A stretch of 63,180 bases of DNA, taken from the NCBI GenBank assembly GCA_030829545.1, contig JAURAI010000010.1, positions 1 through 63,180 on the forward strand, written 5' to 3'. Both the position numbers and the translations under genes were made by a program. The stretch comes from Candidatus Poseidonia sp. Its GTDB lineage: Archaea > Thermoplasmatota > Poseidoniia > Poseidoniales > Poseidoniaceae. Shown here in pieces: positions 24,823-33,878 of this stretch; position 1 is the stretch's first letter, and the number at the start of each line of letters is the position of its first letter. The notes under the pieces are model-generated. The model searched no databases and was not told the DNA's origin. It saw only the letters and a list, made by a program, of their open reading frames with translations.

Positions 24823-25941
24823 ATGCGTGGAATCTTTTTGCTTATGATCATGCTCTTTTCGCCGCTCAGCGGATGTCTTGAAACACTCGAAATGCCATCT
24901 GAATGGGAGGATTGCCCACCTCTTGAAGCAGGACGTGCAAGCGATGATACCTTGCGTATCTTAACCTATGACATCGCTGCCTTCTCTGAGGAAATGTTCG
25001 CTGCCTTCACCAACCAAACGGGATACGGAATTGAAGTAATTCGGGCTGATGATGCAGGTGGAATTCTTGAAACCATGCTGCAAACCCAACAGGCACCTCA
25101 AGCCGATTTGGCCATAGGCTTGGACAATACATACCTGCAAACGGCGATTGACTTTTGTCTTCTTCAGGCACACTCAGAGAATACGACCGCTGTTGACTCA
25201 TCAGCGCTTGAACCCTATGATGGTCCGTTAGCCGTTCCGTTTGACCGAGGCGATGTTTGCCTCAATTATGACGAAAGTGTTGTTGATGATGTCAATCTCA
25301 CTGCACCCACCAGCCTCTGGAACCTCACTGAAGATACATGGAAAGGAAAAACAGCCTTCCCGTCTCCGCTCACATCCTCTCCAGGCAGAGCATTTATGGT
25401 CGCCACCATCGATTATTTTGAGAACGACGACGACAACACAACGGATGCTTTTGACTGGTGGAAGGCAATGGCTGAAAACGATGCAATCATTACTTCTGGG
25501 TGGACTGAGGCCTACGAAATTCACTACTCTGGCGGTTATGGTGAATGGGTTGAAGGTCACCTCGGTGATGCAGCACTGACAGTTTCATACTGCCATTCCC
25601 CGGGAGTTGAGGCCTACTACAGCGGCAATTGGACCCAATCCACTTCCATCACACTTCCTCGCTCGACCATCCACCAAATCGAGTATGCAGGTATTGTCAA
25701 CGGAGCTGCAGAAGTAGAGGCTGCCAATGCATTCATGGCCTATCTCCTCACTGAAGAAATCAATCGAAACATGCCTGAAAACAACTTGATGCAATCTGTC
25801 TTGACCAATGCATCATGGCCCGAAACCGACGGGTACCGCTACCACACGGATGAACCCATCCTCAATGCGGAGATCACGATTGAACGAATCGGAGCTGAAA
25901 TGGAAACATGGCTCTTCAATTGGGCTGAAGCGACGGTTTGA
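24823..25941 (+). CDS. thiB: Thiamine-binding lipoprotein of ABC importer
   Basis: 372 residues. The lipoprotein signal ends at LSGC with Cys 18. The mature protein is a type 2 periplasmic-binding fold matching thiamine-binding TbpA: RILTYDIAAFSEEMF, then QADLAIGLDNTYL, VPFDRGDVCLNYD, the phosphate-loop-like SPLTSSPGRAFMVATIDYF, and TSGWTEAYEIHYSGG. It captures thiamine outside the cell for ThiPQ. ATG at 24823 is used; an in-frame GTG at 24814 would overlap thiR. The signal and lipobox start correctly from 24823. Confidence 0.88.
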   Translation: MRGIFLLMIMLFSPLSGCLETLEMPSEWEDCPPLEAGRASDDTLRILTYDIAAFSEEMFAAFTNQTGYGIEVIRADDAGGILETMLQTQQAPQADLAIGLDNTYLQTAIDFCLLQAHSENTTAVDSSALEPYDGPLAVPFDRGDVCLNYDESVVDDVNLTAPTSLWNLTEDTWKGKTAFPSPLTSSPGRAFMVATIDYFENDDDNTTDAFDWWKAMAENDAIITSGWTEAYEIHYSGGYGEWVEGHLGDAALTVSYCHSPGVEAYYSGNWTQSTSITLPRSTIHQIEYAGIVNGAAEVEAANAFMAYLLTEEINRNMPENNLMQSVLTNASWPETDGYRYHTDEPILNAEITIERIGAEMETWLFNWAEATV

Positions 25942-25952
25942 GGAGGAGTTGG

Positions 25953-27716
25953 ATGAGCCAGCAGGAGCGGTTTCGCCTTGGTGGTATTCCCCTGAAGCAC
26001 TGGGCAGCTGTTGTGATCGTCATCACGTTGGGTCTAGCGCCGCTTACCCTCTCACTTCTACGTTTATGGGCCGTTACAGGCATAACGCCACTTGGAGCCT
26101 TGGTGAATGTACACCAACATCCCGGAGCCATGGAAGCACTTCGGTTTTCATTCCTTGAAGCAACAGCCTCAATGTTGCTAACCATCATCATCGGCCTCCC
26201 GCTTGCTTGGGCATTTGGACGCTATCAATGGAAGCACCTTCGAACCAAGCGAGCGCTTCTCTTTTTGCCATTTATCACTCCCCCCGTCGTAGCAGCGGTT
26301 GGCTTCCTCGCTCTGTTCTCACCCGACGGTTTGGTGTATCGCATGGGTTTTGACCTGCGAGGAGAGACTGGATTCTTCGGTTGGTTATCGTCGGTCACAG
26401 GATGGGCCAATCCAGGACATTTTGTCGCTCTCGTTCTGGCACATGTATGGTTCAATCTCTCGCTCATCATACGCTTTGTTGAACCGGTCGTTGCTCAAAT
26501 TGACCCGACATGGGAGGAACAACTCAGCCTTCTGCCTTCGGGCCAATCCCGCTTGGGCAGAATCCAACACCTCTGGCTCCCCTTGCTTGGACCCGCCACC
26601 TTAGTAGCAGCGACGTACACGTTTTTCTTCAGTTTCACATCCTTTGCCATGGTCAAATGGTTAGCACCCTCTTCCAATACACTTGAATCCCTGTTGGGAG
26701 AAATGGGCGGGACAGCAGGCATCGCAGGTTACCGTGTGGAAACAAGCCTTGCCGTATTGGGTATTGCAACGCTCCAGATGATGCTGATGCTCGTGATGTT
26801 GATCCTAGCTGGCCGATTTGAACGCAAGCATAGCCAGGTGTTGTCACTGCATCAAGAGATCAAAAATCGCGAGAGGCACGGGCCACCGACCAAGCCTTGG
26901 GCATGGTACGTCAACGGCATCATCGTGCTTTTGCTTGCTCCACTGGTTTCGGTTGTCATCACCTCATTTCGTGTCCGAACTGCCAATGCATCTGGCGCAG
27001 CCTATCAGTGGACCTTGGAAGGTTGGCGACGTGCATGGACTGGCGACTTTTCAACTGTACCTGTGATGGACGCTTTGACCAATTCTTTGACCTATGCCAT
27101 CATGACTCTGATCATCGCCCTCCCTCTCGGATATGCAGTTGCTTCGTGTTTGGTTACCCTGCGAATTCGAGGCCATCGCAAGGCTGCTGGCCTGTTGGAT
27201 TCCTTGTGCATGCTCCCCTTGTCGATGTCCGCTGTGATGGTCGGCCTGGGAATGGTTGTTGGAATCCTGCGATGGTTCCCCCCCATGTTCACATTCCCCT
27301 ATCTTCCAGTCGTGCCTCACATCATGCTGGTGTTGCCCTTTGTGATTCGTTTGATGGTCCCAGCTATCGAACGCATTGACCCGATGTACGCAGAGCAAGC
27401 ATCACTCTTGCCGATGAACAGAATGGCATTTTGGTGGCACTCAAGAGGTTCCTTTTTGCTTGTACCCGCTACCATGGCCGCATCCCTCTGCCTTGCATTT
27501 TCCTTGGGTGAATTCGGAGCGACCTTCCTTGTCGTTCGTGTTGGCTCTTGGGATTCTCTCTCAATTCTCGTTGACCAAGTGGCATCACGGCCAAAATTCG
27601 ACCCCTATGTATTCCCAACTGCCATGGCTCTTGCCACCATTTTGATGGTGGTGACGCTTCTGGTTTTGTCACTGAATGAACACGTACGAATGTGGAGGTC
27701 AAGGCATGACATTTGA
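25953..27716 (+). CDS. thiP: Thiamine ABC transporter permease
   Basis: 587 residues, a fused double permease with about twelve spans. Each half carries an EAA-type coupling loop: EEQLSLLPSGQSRLGRIQHLWLPLL in the first, AEQASLLPMNRMAFWWHSRGSFLL in the second. The fused arrangement matches ThiP rather than the general spermidine type with two separate genes. ATG at 25953 has a strong GAGGAGG Shine-Dalgarno site; the frame opens 15 bases earlier. It begins 11 bases after the thiB stop and overlaps thiQ by 11 bases, so tight co-expression is expected. Confidence 0.9.
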   Translation: MSQQERFRLGGIPLKHWAAVVIVITLGLAPLTLSLLRLWAVTGITPLGALVNVHQHPGAMEALRFSFLEATASMLLTIIIGLPLAWAFGRYQWKHLRTKRALLFLPFITPPVVAAVGFLALFSPDGLVYRMGFDLRGETGFFGWLSSVTGWANPGHFVALVLAHVWFNLSLIIRFVEPVVAQIDPTWEEQLSLLPSGQSRLGRIQHLWLPLLGPATLVAATYTFFFSFTSFAMVKWLAPSSNTLESLLGEMGGTAGIAGYRVETSLAVLGIATLQMMLMLVMLILAGRFERKHSQVLSLHQEIKNRERHGPPTKPWAWYVNGIIVLLLAPLVSVVITSFRVRTANASGAAYQWTLEGWRRAWTGDFSTVPVMDALTNSLTYAIMTLIIALPLGYAVASCLVTLRIRGHRKAAGLLDSLCMLPLSMSAVMVGLGMVVGILRWFPPMFTFPYLPVVPHIMLVLPFVIRLMVPAIERIDPMYAEQASLLPMNRMAFWWHSRGSFLLVPATMAASLCLAFSLGEFGATFLVVRVGSWDSLSILVDQVASRPKFDPYVFPTAMALATILMVVTLLVLSLNEHVRMWRSRHDI

Positions 27717-28380
27717 GATAAGCAATGCGAGTGTTCAACTCGGCGACTGGATTGTTTTCAAGAATCTAAATCTGACCATCCAACAAGGTGAAATCGTATC
27801 CATCCTCGGTCCCAGCGGTTGTGGGAAAACCACATTGATGCGAGCGTGTTGTGGACTTGAAAGCCTGACAAACGGCCAACGGAACTTCAAAGGAGCATCC
27901 CTTGAGAATGGCACAATCGTTCCTGAAATTACTATGTTGTTCCAACAGCCCGTGTTGTATCCGCATCTGAACGTGTCACAAAACATTGCATTGGGAGCCT
28001 CCAAAGACATCGGCAAGAGTGCTATCAATCAGCGAGTTGATGAGGTATTGAAAGCAATCGGCCTGCCTGATTTTCATCGCAGAGGCGTGGATGGATTATC
28101 GGGAGGTGAAGCACAACGTGTGGCCTTTGGTAGAGCGTTGATGCAAGAGCCGAACATGATCCTACTCGACGAACCCTTTGCCTCTGTTGATGTCAAGCGC
28201 CGTCTTGCTTTAGCAGAAATGACCCGAGAGCATCTCAAAGAGCGTGGTATTACGACGCTTCATGTCACCCACGATGTGGAAGAAGCGACAATACTCGCAG
28301 ACCGAGTAGTCCAATGGCAAGACCTTCTTGCAGGAGAGCAAGGCATGCCAACTCCTAAGAAGGAAGAGACTGAGCAATAA
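27706..28380 (+). CDS. thiQ: Thiamine ABC transporter ATPase
   Basis: 224 residues, a single nucleotide-binding domain. Walker A is GPSGCGKTT, the Q-loop region is EITMLFQQPVLYPHL, the signature is LSGGEAQRVAFGRAL, and Walker B is MILLDEPFASVD followed by the switch His in LHVTHDVEEA. ATG at 27706 has GGAGGT six bases upstream. It powers thiamine uptake with ThiP and ThiB. The gene is the last of the operon. Confidence 0.9.
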   Translation: MTFEISNASVQLGDWIVFKNLNLTIQQGEIVSILGPSGCGKTTLMRACCGLESLTNGQRNFKGASLENGTIVPEITMLFQQPVLYPHLNVSQNIALGASKDIGKSAINQRVDEVLKAIGLPDFHRRGVDGLSGGEAQRVAFGRALMQEPNMILLDEPFASVDVKRRLALAEMTREHLKERGITTLHVTHDVEEATILADRVVQWQDLLAGEQGMPTPKKEETEQ

Positions 28381-28386
28381 CCGTGA

Positions 28387-28908
28387 ATGGTCATGGTCGT
28401 AACTCCAAATGAATTGATACGCTACACCCGTGCCATTCAAGCGATTCTCACTGGCTATTCTGGCTATGTCAAAGGAAAGCGTATTGAGACTGACCAACAA
28501 GTTCGTGAGGAAATTATCAGAGCATCTACACGATGTCGACAACACATCCAAAACATACATGATGCCGGTTTACGGCAATCAAATATGCCTCTTGCAAAAG
28601 AATGCAAATCGAGCCTTCATGAAATCGACGCACTCATTGAGGACGTGGACAAATCCAGTTCAGGGGCAAGGGGAGCATTCTTTACGAGTCAGAAGAAATT
28701 GACCAACAAGGACCTCAAGACCTTGATTCGACACGACAAAGAAGTCATCGAGATGGTGACAGAAGCCGTTCGGCTGTCCAACGATGCTGAGCGTGCAACA
28801 CAAAATAACTCCGAGGAAGCAACCTCGGCGGTGATGCGTTGCCATCAAATGATTTCCAGTGTCCGTGGATTTTACAGTGAACGCTTGGTCCACTTGGGAG
28901 ACCTATGA
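28387..28908 (+). CDS. Helical protein of unknown function next to SPFH protein
   Basis: 173 residues, rich in charged residues and predicted almost entirely helical, possibly a four-helix or coiled-coil bundle. No membrane segment or catalytic motif is visible. An internal ATG two codons later is an alternative start. It begins 6 bases after the thiQ stop and ends 9 bases before the SPFH gene, whose start has its own GGTGA. Its role is likely tied to the SPFH protein rather than thiamine transport, but this is inference. Confidence 0.65.
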   Translation: MVMVVTPNELIRYTRAIQAILTGYSGYVKGKRIETDQQVREEIIRASTRCRQHIQNIHDAGLRQSNMPLAKECKSSLHEIDALIEDVDKSSSGARGAFFTSQKKLTNKDLKTLIRHDKEVIEMVTEAVRLSNDAERATQNNSEEATSAVMRCHQMISSVRGFYSERLVHLGDL

Positions 28909-28917
28909 GGTGAAGAC

Positions 28918-30063
28918 ATGGCTCAGTATCAATGGAGAACGAATCCCGAAGTGATTGCACGCTTGGTCAATGCCGACACCATCAAAACATGGAAATCGAA
29001 ATCAGTCGTGCTCAAGCCGAATGAAGCGTGTGCCTCAATTATTGATGGAAAAATTGGTGAAATTGTCAACGACCAAGTGGTTGACAACATTGGTGGAGGC
29101 TTCTCACGCTTCCTCGGTGATTTCCTGGGAATTTCTGCAAAAGACCGGCGAATTCTCTTTGTGATGACCGGCCCAGTTGACATAAGCCTACCGTTTACTC
29201 AGCCGTTGGCGAACGGAGACACAGCCAGTGGCATCGCTCAATTCAGAATTCAAATTCGACGCACAGATGTCCCCAAACTCCTCAATATCTTCGCCAACCG
29301 TGCACCTGTATTGGACAGAGTGTTGCTCTCAGGTATCATCGGGCCTGAGGCCCAACACAAGTTGATCATGCCAATGATTAGCCAGGCCAAAAGCATTCAA
29401 GAATTGCGGACCGTCGATAAGCAAAATGAATTTGCAATGCGAAGTGAGATGGAATTGCGCCCAATGTTCACCAGTTACGGCATCACCCTGCTCAATGCAA
29501 TGCTGATTACGCAACCCACCGACCTTGAGAGGATGAACGCCTTGCAAACTCGCCTTACTTCGGCCATGGCTACGGATGCATTGCAAAACGAAGCAAGTAT
29601 TGCCCAAATCGCACACCAAGAAGCAATTACGGTGCGTCGAATTGAATGTGAAACCAACATCGCCAAAGCACAAGCAAAAGGAGAAGTCGTTGTGGAAGTT
29701 GAGAAAGAGCTTCATGCACTGCGTAAGCAAGAAGCAGTTTGGGAAGCAGAACTCCAACGAGATTCAGCACGTGCAGCCCTTGAGCAAAAAACCATGGAGG
29801 ACAAAACATCCTTGGCTATGTCCATGTTTGAACAAGTTCAGCAGAAGAAAAAAGAACGCATGGCTGCCAGTTCTGAACACAAAGAACGCATGATGAATCT
29901 CGCGGCTGAAAACGGGGCACTCACTCCTGATGTGATGAAGGAGTACCTGAAGCAAGAAGGTGGACAAAAGAGCAACGAACCGGGACTCTGCCCGTCCTGT
30001 TCGAAGCCAACCGATGTCGTATGGAATGCTTGCCCCTATTGCGGGTCACCACTTGGCGTGTGA
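28918..30063 (+). CDS. SPFH/band-7-like protein with C-terminal zinc ribbon
   Basis: 381 residues. Residues 1-200 resemble the SPFH domain found in soluble YdjI/virion-core-like proteins (KSVVLKPNEACASIIDGKIGEI, GISAKDRRILFVMTGPVDISLPF). Residues about 205-345 form a long Ala/Glu/Gln/Lys coiled coil. The C-terminus has a zinc ribbon, CPSCSKPTDVVWNACPYCG (two Cys-x2-Cys knuckles). No membrane span is seen, so it is probably cytosolic or peripheral. GAGGTGA precedes the ATG. Homologues are thought to scaffold or sense envelope stress; the function here is unproven. Confidence 0.8.
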   Translation: MAQYQWRTNPEVIARLVNADTIKTWKSKSVVLKPNEACASIIDGKIGEIVNDQVVDNIGGGFSRFLGDFLGISAKDRRILFVMTGPVDISLPFTQPLANGDTASGIAQFRIQIRRTDVPKLLNIFANRAPVLDRVLLSGIIGPEAQHKLIMPMISQAKSIQELRTVDKQNEFAMRSEMELRPMFTSYGITLLNAMLITQPTDLERMNALQTRLTSAMATDALQNEASIAQIAHQEAITVRRIECETNIAKAQAKGEVVVEVEKELHALRKQEAVWEAELQRDSARAALEQKTMEDKTSLAMSMFEQVQQKKKERMAASSEHKERMMNLAAENGALTPDVMKEYLKQEGGQKSNEPGLCPSCSKPTDVVWNACPYCGSPLGV

Positions 30064-30068
30064 ATACA

Positions 30069-30782
30069 ATGGAGCCTGCGACCATCGAGTCAAGGGCTTG
30101 GTCAATATTTGACCGCTATTTCCCAAATCGACTTGAATGGGCTCGTTGGAAATTTGCTGGTTTTCTGCTCCTTTTCTTTTGTATATTTGCCGCCATCCCC
30201 TACACCTTGAGCAACCACATTGCCACATGGCGTGGTGTATCTGTCGGGAATATCGAGATATGGCTTGACCGAGAAATACCCTTCACGTCCTGGGCAATCA
30301 TCTTCTACATCGCGTATTACATCTACATCCCAGTAGTTGCTTGGATTGGAGCAGCCACGCACCGCAGGGAAGAAGCACTGGTCTTCTTCCAACGCTTCAT
30401 TGGACTCACCTGGGGCGTTTTTGTCATCTTCATCATTCTGCCCGTCGAGGTAACGCTTCGAGACCAGGTGGTGTTTGAACCAGGATTCTATGGCTGGTTT
30501 ATGTCGGACTTGCATGCCGCTGACCTGCCCTTTAATTCATGGCCATCATTGCACGTCTTTCAGAGTTTTATGATGCTCCTGATCGTTCGTGCATGGTACC
30601 TCAAGGAAAACCGATGGCCGATGGCGTTGGCTATCGTCGCTTGGGCAACAACTGCTTTGATTTGGTTTTCGACCCTCGGTATCAAACAACACTATCTGTT
30701 TGATATCGTGACAGGATTAGCAGTGACAGCAACCGCCTGGCACTTTTGGATACGTTTCTCCATCATCCAAACAGAGCGTTGA
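30069..30782 (+). CDS. PAP2-superfamily membrane phosphatase/transferase
   Basis: 237 residues, about six spans. The PAP2 motifs 2 and 3 are visible: SWPSLHVFQSF (Ser...His) and GIKQHYLFDIVTG (His-x3-Asp). The first Lys/Arg motif is not obvious, as in the inositol-phosphotransferase-like branch (PAP2_3). It would act on a lipid or polyprenyl phosphate at the membrane. ATG at 30069 is used. It starts 5 bases after the SPFH stop and its 3' end overlaps the convergent thioredoxin-CcdA gene by 20 bases. Confidence 0.8.
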   Translation: MEPATIESRAWSIFDRYFPNRLEWARWKFAGFLLLFFCIFAAIPYTLSNHIATWRGVSVGNIEIWLDREIPFTSWAIIFYIAYYIYIPVVAWIGAATHRREEALVFFQRFIGLTWGVFVIFIILPVEVTLRDQVVFEPGFYGWFMSDLHAADLPFNSWPSLHVFQSFMMLLIVRAWYLKENRWPMALAIVAWATTALIWFSTLGIKQHYLFDIVTGLAVTATAWHFWIRFSIIQTER

Positions 30783-32229
30783 CCGCTTCTGCATTGGTGA
30801 GGTAAATGGTCAGTCCAACACCGGCCATAATCATCATCCATGACCCGATCATCTTGATGTGGCCTGTGGCTCGGCGAAGGAAATTAATCATCACTTGACG
30901 ACCCATACCGACCATCATGGTTACGGCGACCATCAACACCAGGAGGCCAACCATGAGCCCGGCAATACCGAATGCGATTGCGGAGGTTCCCAACGTACTG
31001 AGAAACACAACGAAGGGGAGCACTGCTGCAGCAGTACAGTCAATGGATGCAGCAGCATAGCCAATACCATACAGGTACATGTTACGACGAGGGGTGAACG
31101 TTTCATCTGCCTCTGTCGTGCTGTATTTATCCACCCATTTCTGAACGAAGCCCATCACGTGTGATGTGATACCAAGCAGCATCACCGAACCAAGAACAAT
31201 GAGCAGAAGAGCGATGAAGATGGCGATGTAGTGGATAATTCCTGACTTTGCAAAGGCTTCACCCATGAGGAGTGCAAAGATACCGATGATGCCAAAGAAC
31301 GTCCACATACCCAAACCCGAGAGAACTCCGATGTTGAAAGAACTCGGCATACGTGTTTTGAGTTTCTCCTGTGCGATGAGTTCATCCTCACGAGCACCCA
31401 ACGAGAGGTAGTATGAAATGAATCCAGGGAGCACTGGGAAGGCACATGGAGAGAAATAGACCAAAATTGAAAGAATCAAACCGAGAGCAAATACGGCGGT
31501 GTAGGAGGTCGAGGGTTCTTCCCAACCAATTCGGGAACCAAAAGTCTCTGAAGCATTGGACGTCAGTGCTGTTTGCAGTGTTACGTCAAATTTGCTCCAC
31601 TTGTCGGCTGGAGTTCCCGTTGCTTGTTGAGCGATGATGTAACCTTGCTCGTCAATGATCAGCACGACAGGGATCTGTCCCGTGCCACCAGTGGTAAAGA
31701 GACGAACTGGATCGGTCGTGCTTCCATCGTCCAGTACAGCAGCATCTACCGAACCAAACCCAGTTGGATACAGTGGAACGGTGTATTCACCGCCACTTTT
31801 GTTCATGTATTCGACCGATTCTTGGTACCAAGCACCGTAGGCGAATATCTTGAGGGATATGCCGGATTCTTCAGCAGTAGATTTCCAATCGTCCATGTTC
31901 TCTTCGATGTGTTCCTGTACCAAATGGCAGTTACTGCAGTCTCGAGCCATGAGGTCAAGGATGATCACGCTGCCACGGTAGTCATTGAGGTTAAACCATC
32001 CCGTCTCGTTAACGAAATCTGCTTCAACACTGCTGCGGTTGAGAGACTCAAACACAAGATTCGGGATGGGAGCAGGTTCTGCATCGGATTGGAACAATTC
32101 ATCCATGCTATCAAACATCGACAAGGCGGCAAATGAAATGGTCCCAAACATGACGACTGCGATGACGAATGCTTGCCAAGTAGCCTTTTCCTTGAATACG
32201 CTAAAATCGGCCTGCTCAAGGAGTCCCAT
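30763..32229 (-). CDS. DsbD-like fusion: thioredoxin-like domain + CcdA membrane domain
   Basis: 488 residues. A membrane anchor at about 20-42 is followed by an extracytoplasmic TlpA-like thioredoxin domain with the redox motif ARDCSNCHLVQ near residue 97. Its cis-Pro loop is GTGQIPVVLIID. From residue about 245 there are six to seven spans with the CcdA cysteines in YFSPCAFPVLPG and SIDCTAAAVL. Such proteins carry reducing power across the membrane for thiol repair or cytochrome c maturation. The domain order (thioredoxin first) differs from classical DsbD (alpha, beta, gamma). A TTTTAC box lies 22-27 bases before the ATG. Targets are unknown. Confidence 0.87.
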   Translation of the reverse strand: MGLLEQADFSVFKEKATWQAFVIAVVMFGTISFAALSMFDSMDELFQSDAEPAPIPNLVFESLNRSSVEADFVNETGWFNLNDYRGSVIILDLMARDCSNCHLVQEHIEENMDDWKSTAEESGISLKIFAYGAWYQESVEYMNKSGGEYTVPLYPTGFGSVDAAVLDDGSTTDPVRLFTTGGTGQIPVVLIIDEQGYIIAQQATGTPADKWSKFDVTLQTALTSNASETFGSRIGWEEPSTSYTAVFALGLILSILVYFSPCAFPVLPGFISYYLSLGAREDELIAQEKLKTRMPSSFNIGVLSGLGMWTFFGIIGIFALLMGEAFAKSGIIHYIAIFIALLLIVLGSVMLLGITSHVMGFVQKWVDKYSTTEADETFTPRRNMYLYGIGYAAASIDCTAAAVLPFVVFLSTLGTSAIAFGIAGLMVGLLVLMVAVTMMVGMGRQVMINFLRRATGHIKMIGSWMMIMAGVGLTIYLTNAEAVNALFG

Positions 32230-32286
32230 ACATCATACTGTGCGCGGGTCGTAAAAGAATGTAGTCCTCGTCATGCGTGTCTTGAA

Positions 32287-32559
32287 CTAAGATGTTGCTT
32301 TCTGTGATGCCTCAGGAAGCACACATGAATTTCGACCCATGAGCGTGTTAAACGGGCAATAGCCAAAGGCGGATGTCAGTACTCCCCATAGACCAACGAG
32401 GAGGAATACGATTTCGATATGCACCGTCGCCAAGAAATCTGCAACGACAACTGTTGACCCAAGTAACGCTCGTGTAACTCGTTCTTTGCTGCCTATGTTC
32501 ATAGATGCAAATCCATCCTTCTGCATATAACGGCTTGTATTGACTGATTTTACACTCAT
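32287..32559 (-). CDS. DUF2892 (YgaP-like) small membrane protein
   Basis: 90 residues if started at 32559; internal ATGs at 32526 and 32502 are alternatives. The core MNIGSKERVTRALLGS, a two-helix hairpin, and GYCPFNTLMGRNSC match the DUF2892 family, which has an N-terminal 'NIG..DR..R' motif and a Cys-x-x-(Y/F)...Cys end. Members often accompany rhodaneses or thiol redox proteins, and the DsbD-like gene is 57 bases downstream on the same strand. A TAGAAAA box 18-27 bases upstream supports 32559 as a leaderless start. Role unknown. Confidence 0.72.
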   Translation of the reverse strand: MSVKSVNTSRYMQKDGFASMNIGSKERVTRALLGSTVVVADFLATVHIEIVFLLVGLWGVLTSAFGYCPFNTLMGRNSCVLPEASQKATS

Positions 32560-32667
32560 TTGGCAATTTTACAGAATTTTTCTATCAAAAAGAGAGCCAT
32601 TTTGTGATGATTTGGAGCAGCGAACATGATGAAAAAAAAGATTCAGAACTGATGGAATCCAATCTTG

Positions 32668-32674
32668 AAAAAAA
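32668..32674 (-). terminator. Oligo-T terminator after tRNA-Val
   Basis: On the minus strand seven T residues follow two bases after the tRNA 3' end, the usual archaeal oligo-T terminator. A second run of eight T occurs about 30 bases further on (32632-32639). Confidence 0.65.
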
Positions 32675-32676
32675 GG

Positions 32677-32749
32677 TGGGCTCGGCCGGAATTGAACCGG
32701 CGATCTTCGCCATGTGAAGGCGACGTCATAACCCCTAGACCACGAGCCC
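32677..32749 (-). tRNA. tRNA-Val (CAC)
   Basis: A 73-base cloverleaf on the minus strand. The acceptor GGGCTCG pairs perfectly with CGAGCCC. The anticodon stem TCGCC/GGCGA encloses TTCACAT (anticodon CAC), and the T stem GCCGG/CCGGC holds TTCAATT. The discriminator is A. CTTAAAC upstream (about 30-36 bases) could be its TATA box. Confidence 0.95.
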
Positions 32750-32795
32750 CTAGGTAATCTGCCGACCCGCCCTTGAGGTTTAAGCCATCCTGTAT

Positions 32796-33878
32796 TCATC
32801 TGTGGTCGTTGAGATGTACCAAACCAACCTCAAGTCGTTCGTGGGTCGGATGGACCTCGACCAGCATGACTGGCACGTTCAGATGAGGAGCGAGTTCTTC
32901 CGCAAGAGAGAGTGGTAATTCAATGCGCTGCGAAGCACCATCATAGCGCATCCATCCGTCTGCAATGCTGAGCGTGGACTTGAGTTCAGCTAAATCATCG
33001 CTCGCATCTTCAAGCGGTGTAGGTATGGCGCCAAACAGAATTGTATCGTCGTCACTGAGAACTTCGTAGGGACGCAAGGTGGCCTGCCCGCGACGCTTGA
33101 ATCGGTTGCGTAATTGACCAGCGTCCTTGTATTTGGCCGTACAAAATTTGACATGGTAGGGTTGGTCCTTTGAGGCTTCCATCAACCGGATTGCGAGTTC
33201 TGCAGAACCTTCTGCCGCTGCGGTAATTCCGCCACTCAAATTAAATCCACGTACGTCCATATTTTCTTGATTGCCGACAGTAATTTCGAGTTCATTGAGA
33301 TTCAAGAAGGAAACGGGTACGGTGGCCAATTCATCAAGAAGCGTGAACAATTCCTGTTCTTTATCGGGCTCACAAGGCAATTCAACACCAACTGTAATAC
33401 CGTGCTTGGCACATTCATCCATCGTTTTGCGGTATTTTTTGGGTGTTCCGTCGAGCAAATGGAAGCGGATTTCATCAAGCCCTGCGTTCGCAAAATCCGC
33501 TGATCTTGCAGGTTCAAAAGGAATTGACGTGTACACGTGAATGTGATGCTCTTTGCCAAAGGCTGCTTTGAGTTGGACGACCGCTTCAAGGGTTTTCTCC
33601 AAATCAAGCATAGGGTCGCCTCCGGTGATTCCAGTACCCGTTGCTTTCATGGCATGCCCCTCCTCAATCACCTCATCCCATGAGGTGCAGCGGCGCTCAT
33701 TGGCAAACATGTCCGGTGTTTCCCTGCGGTTTTCTGAAAGTGGACAATAATCACAGCCCCAATGACATTTACCCGTTACAAAGAGCACCAACTTGCTGCC
33801 TTGCTGACACTGGATGCAACCTTCTGCTTCGCCTTCTTCTGCAGGAAGTACCTCAGTGGCCATCGGCAAACGCAACAT
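32796..33878 (-). CDS. Radical SAM protein (COG2108-like)
   Basis: 360 residues. The SAM-cluster motif is TGKCHWGCDYCPLS (Cys-x3-Cys-x2-Cys) near residue 38, with GITGGDPML as the SAM-binding Gly-Gly-Asp segment. A Cys pair, CIQCQQG, precedes it at about 21-24. The C-terminal portion beyond residue 260 looks like an extra beta-rich domain. The family is common in archaea, with unknown reaction. The ATG at 33878 overlaps the pdxT stop by one base (TGATG), so the two are translated together. Fusion to or partnership with PLP synthesis is possible but unproven. Confidence 0.82.
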   Translation of the reverse strand: MLRLPMATEVLPAEEGEAEGCIQCQQGSKLVLFVTGKCHWGCDYCPLSENRRETPDMFANERRCTSWDEVIEEGHAMKATGTGITGGDPMLDLEKTLEAVVQLKAAFGKEHHIHVYTSIPFEPARSADFANAGLDEIRFHLLDGTPKKYRKTMDECAKHGITVGVELPCEPDKEQELFTLLDELATVPVSFLNLNELEITVGNQENMDVRGFNLSGGITAAAEGSAELAIRLMEASKDQPYHVKFCTAKYKDAGQLRNRFKRRGQATLRPYEVLSDDDTILFGAIPTPLEDASDDLAELKSTLSIADGWMRYDGASQRIELPLSLAEELAPHLNVPVMLVEVHPTHERLEVGLVHLNDHR

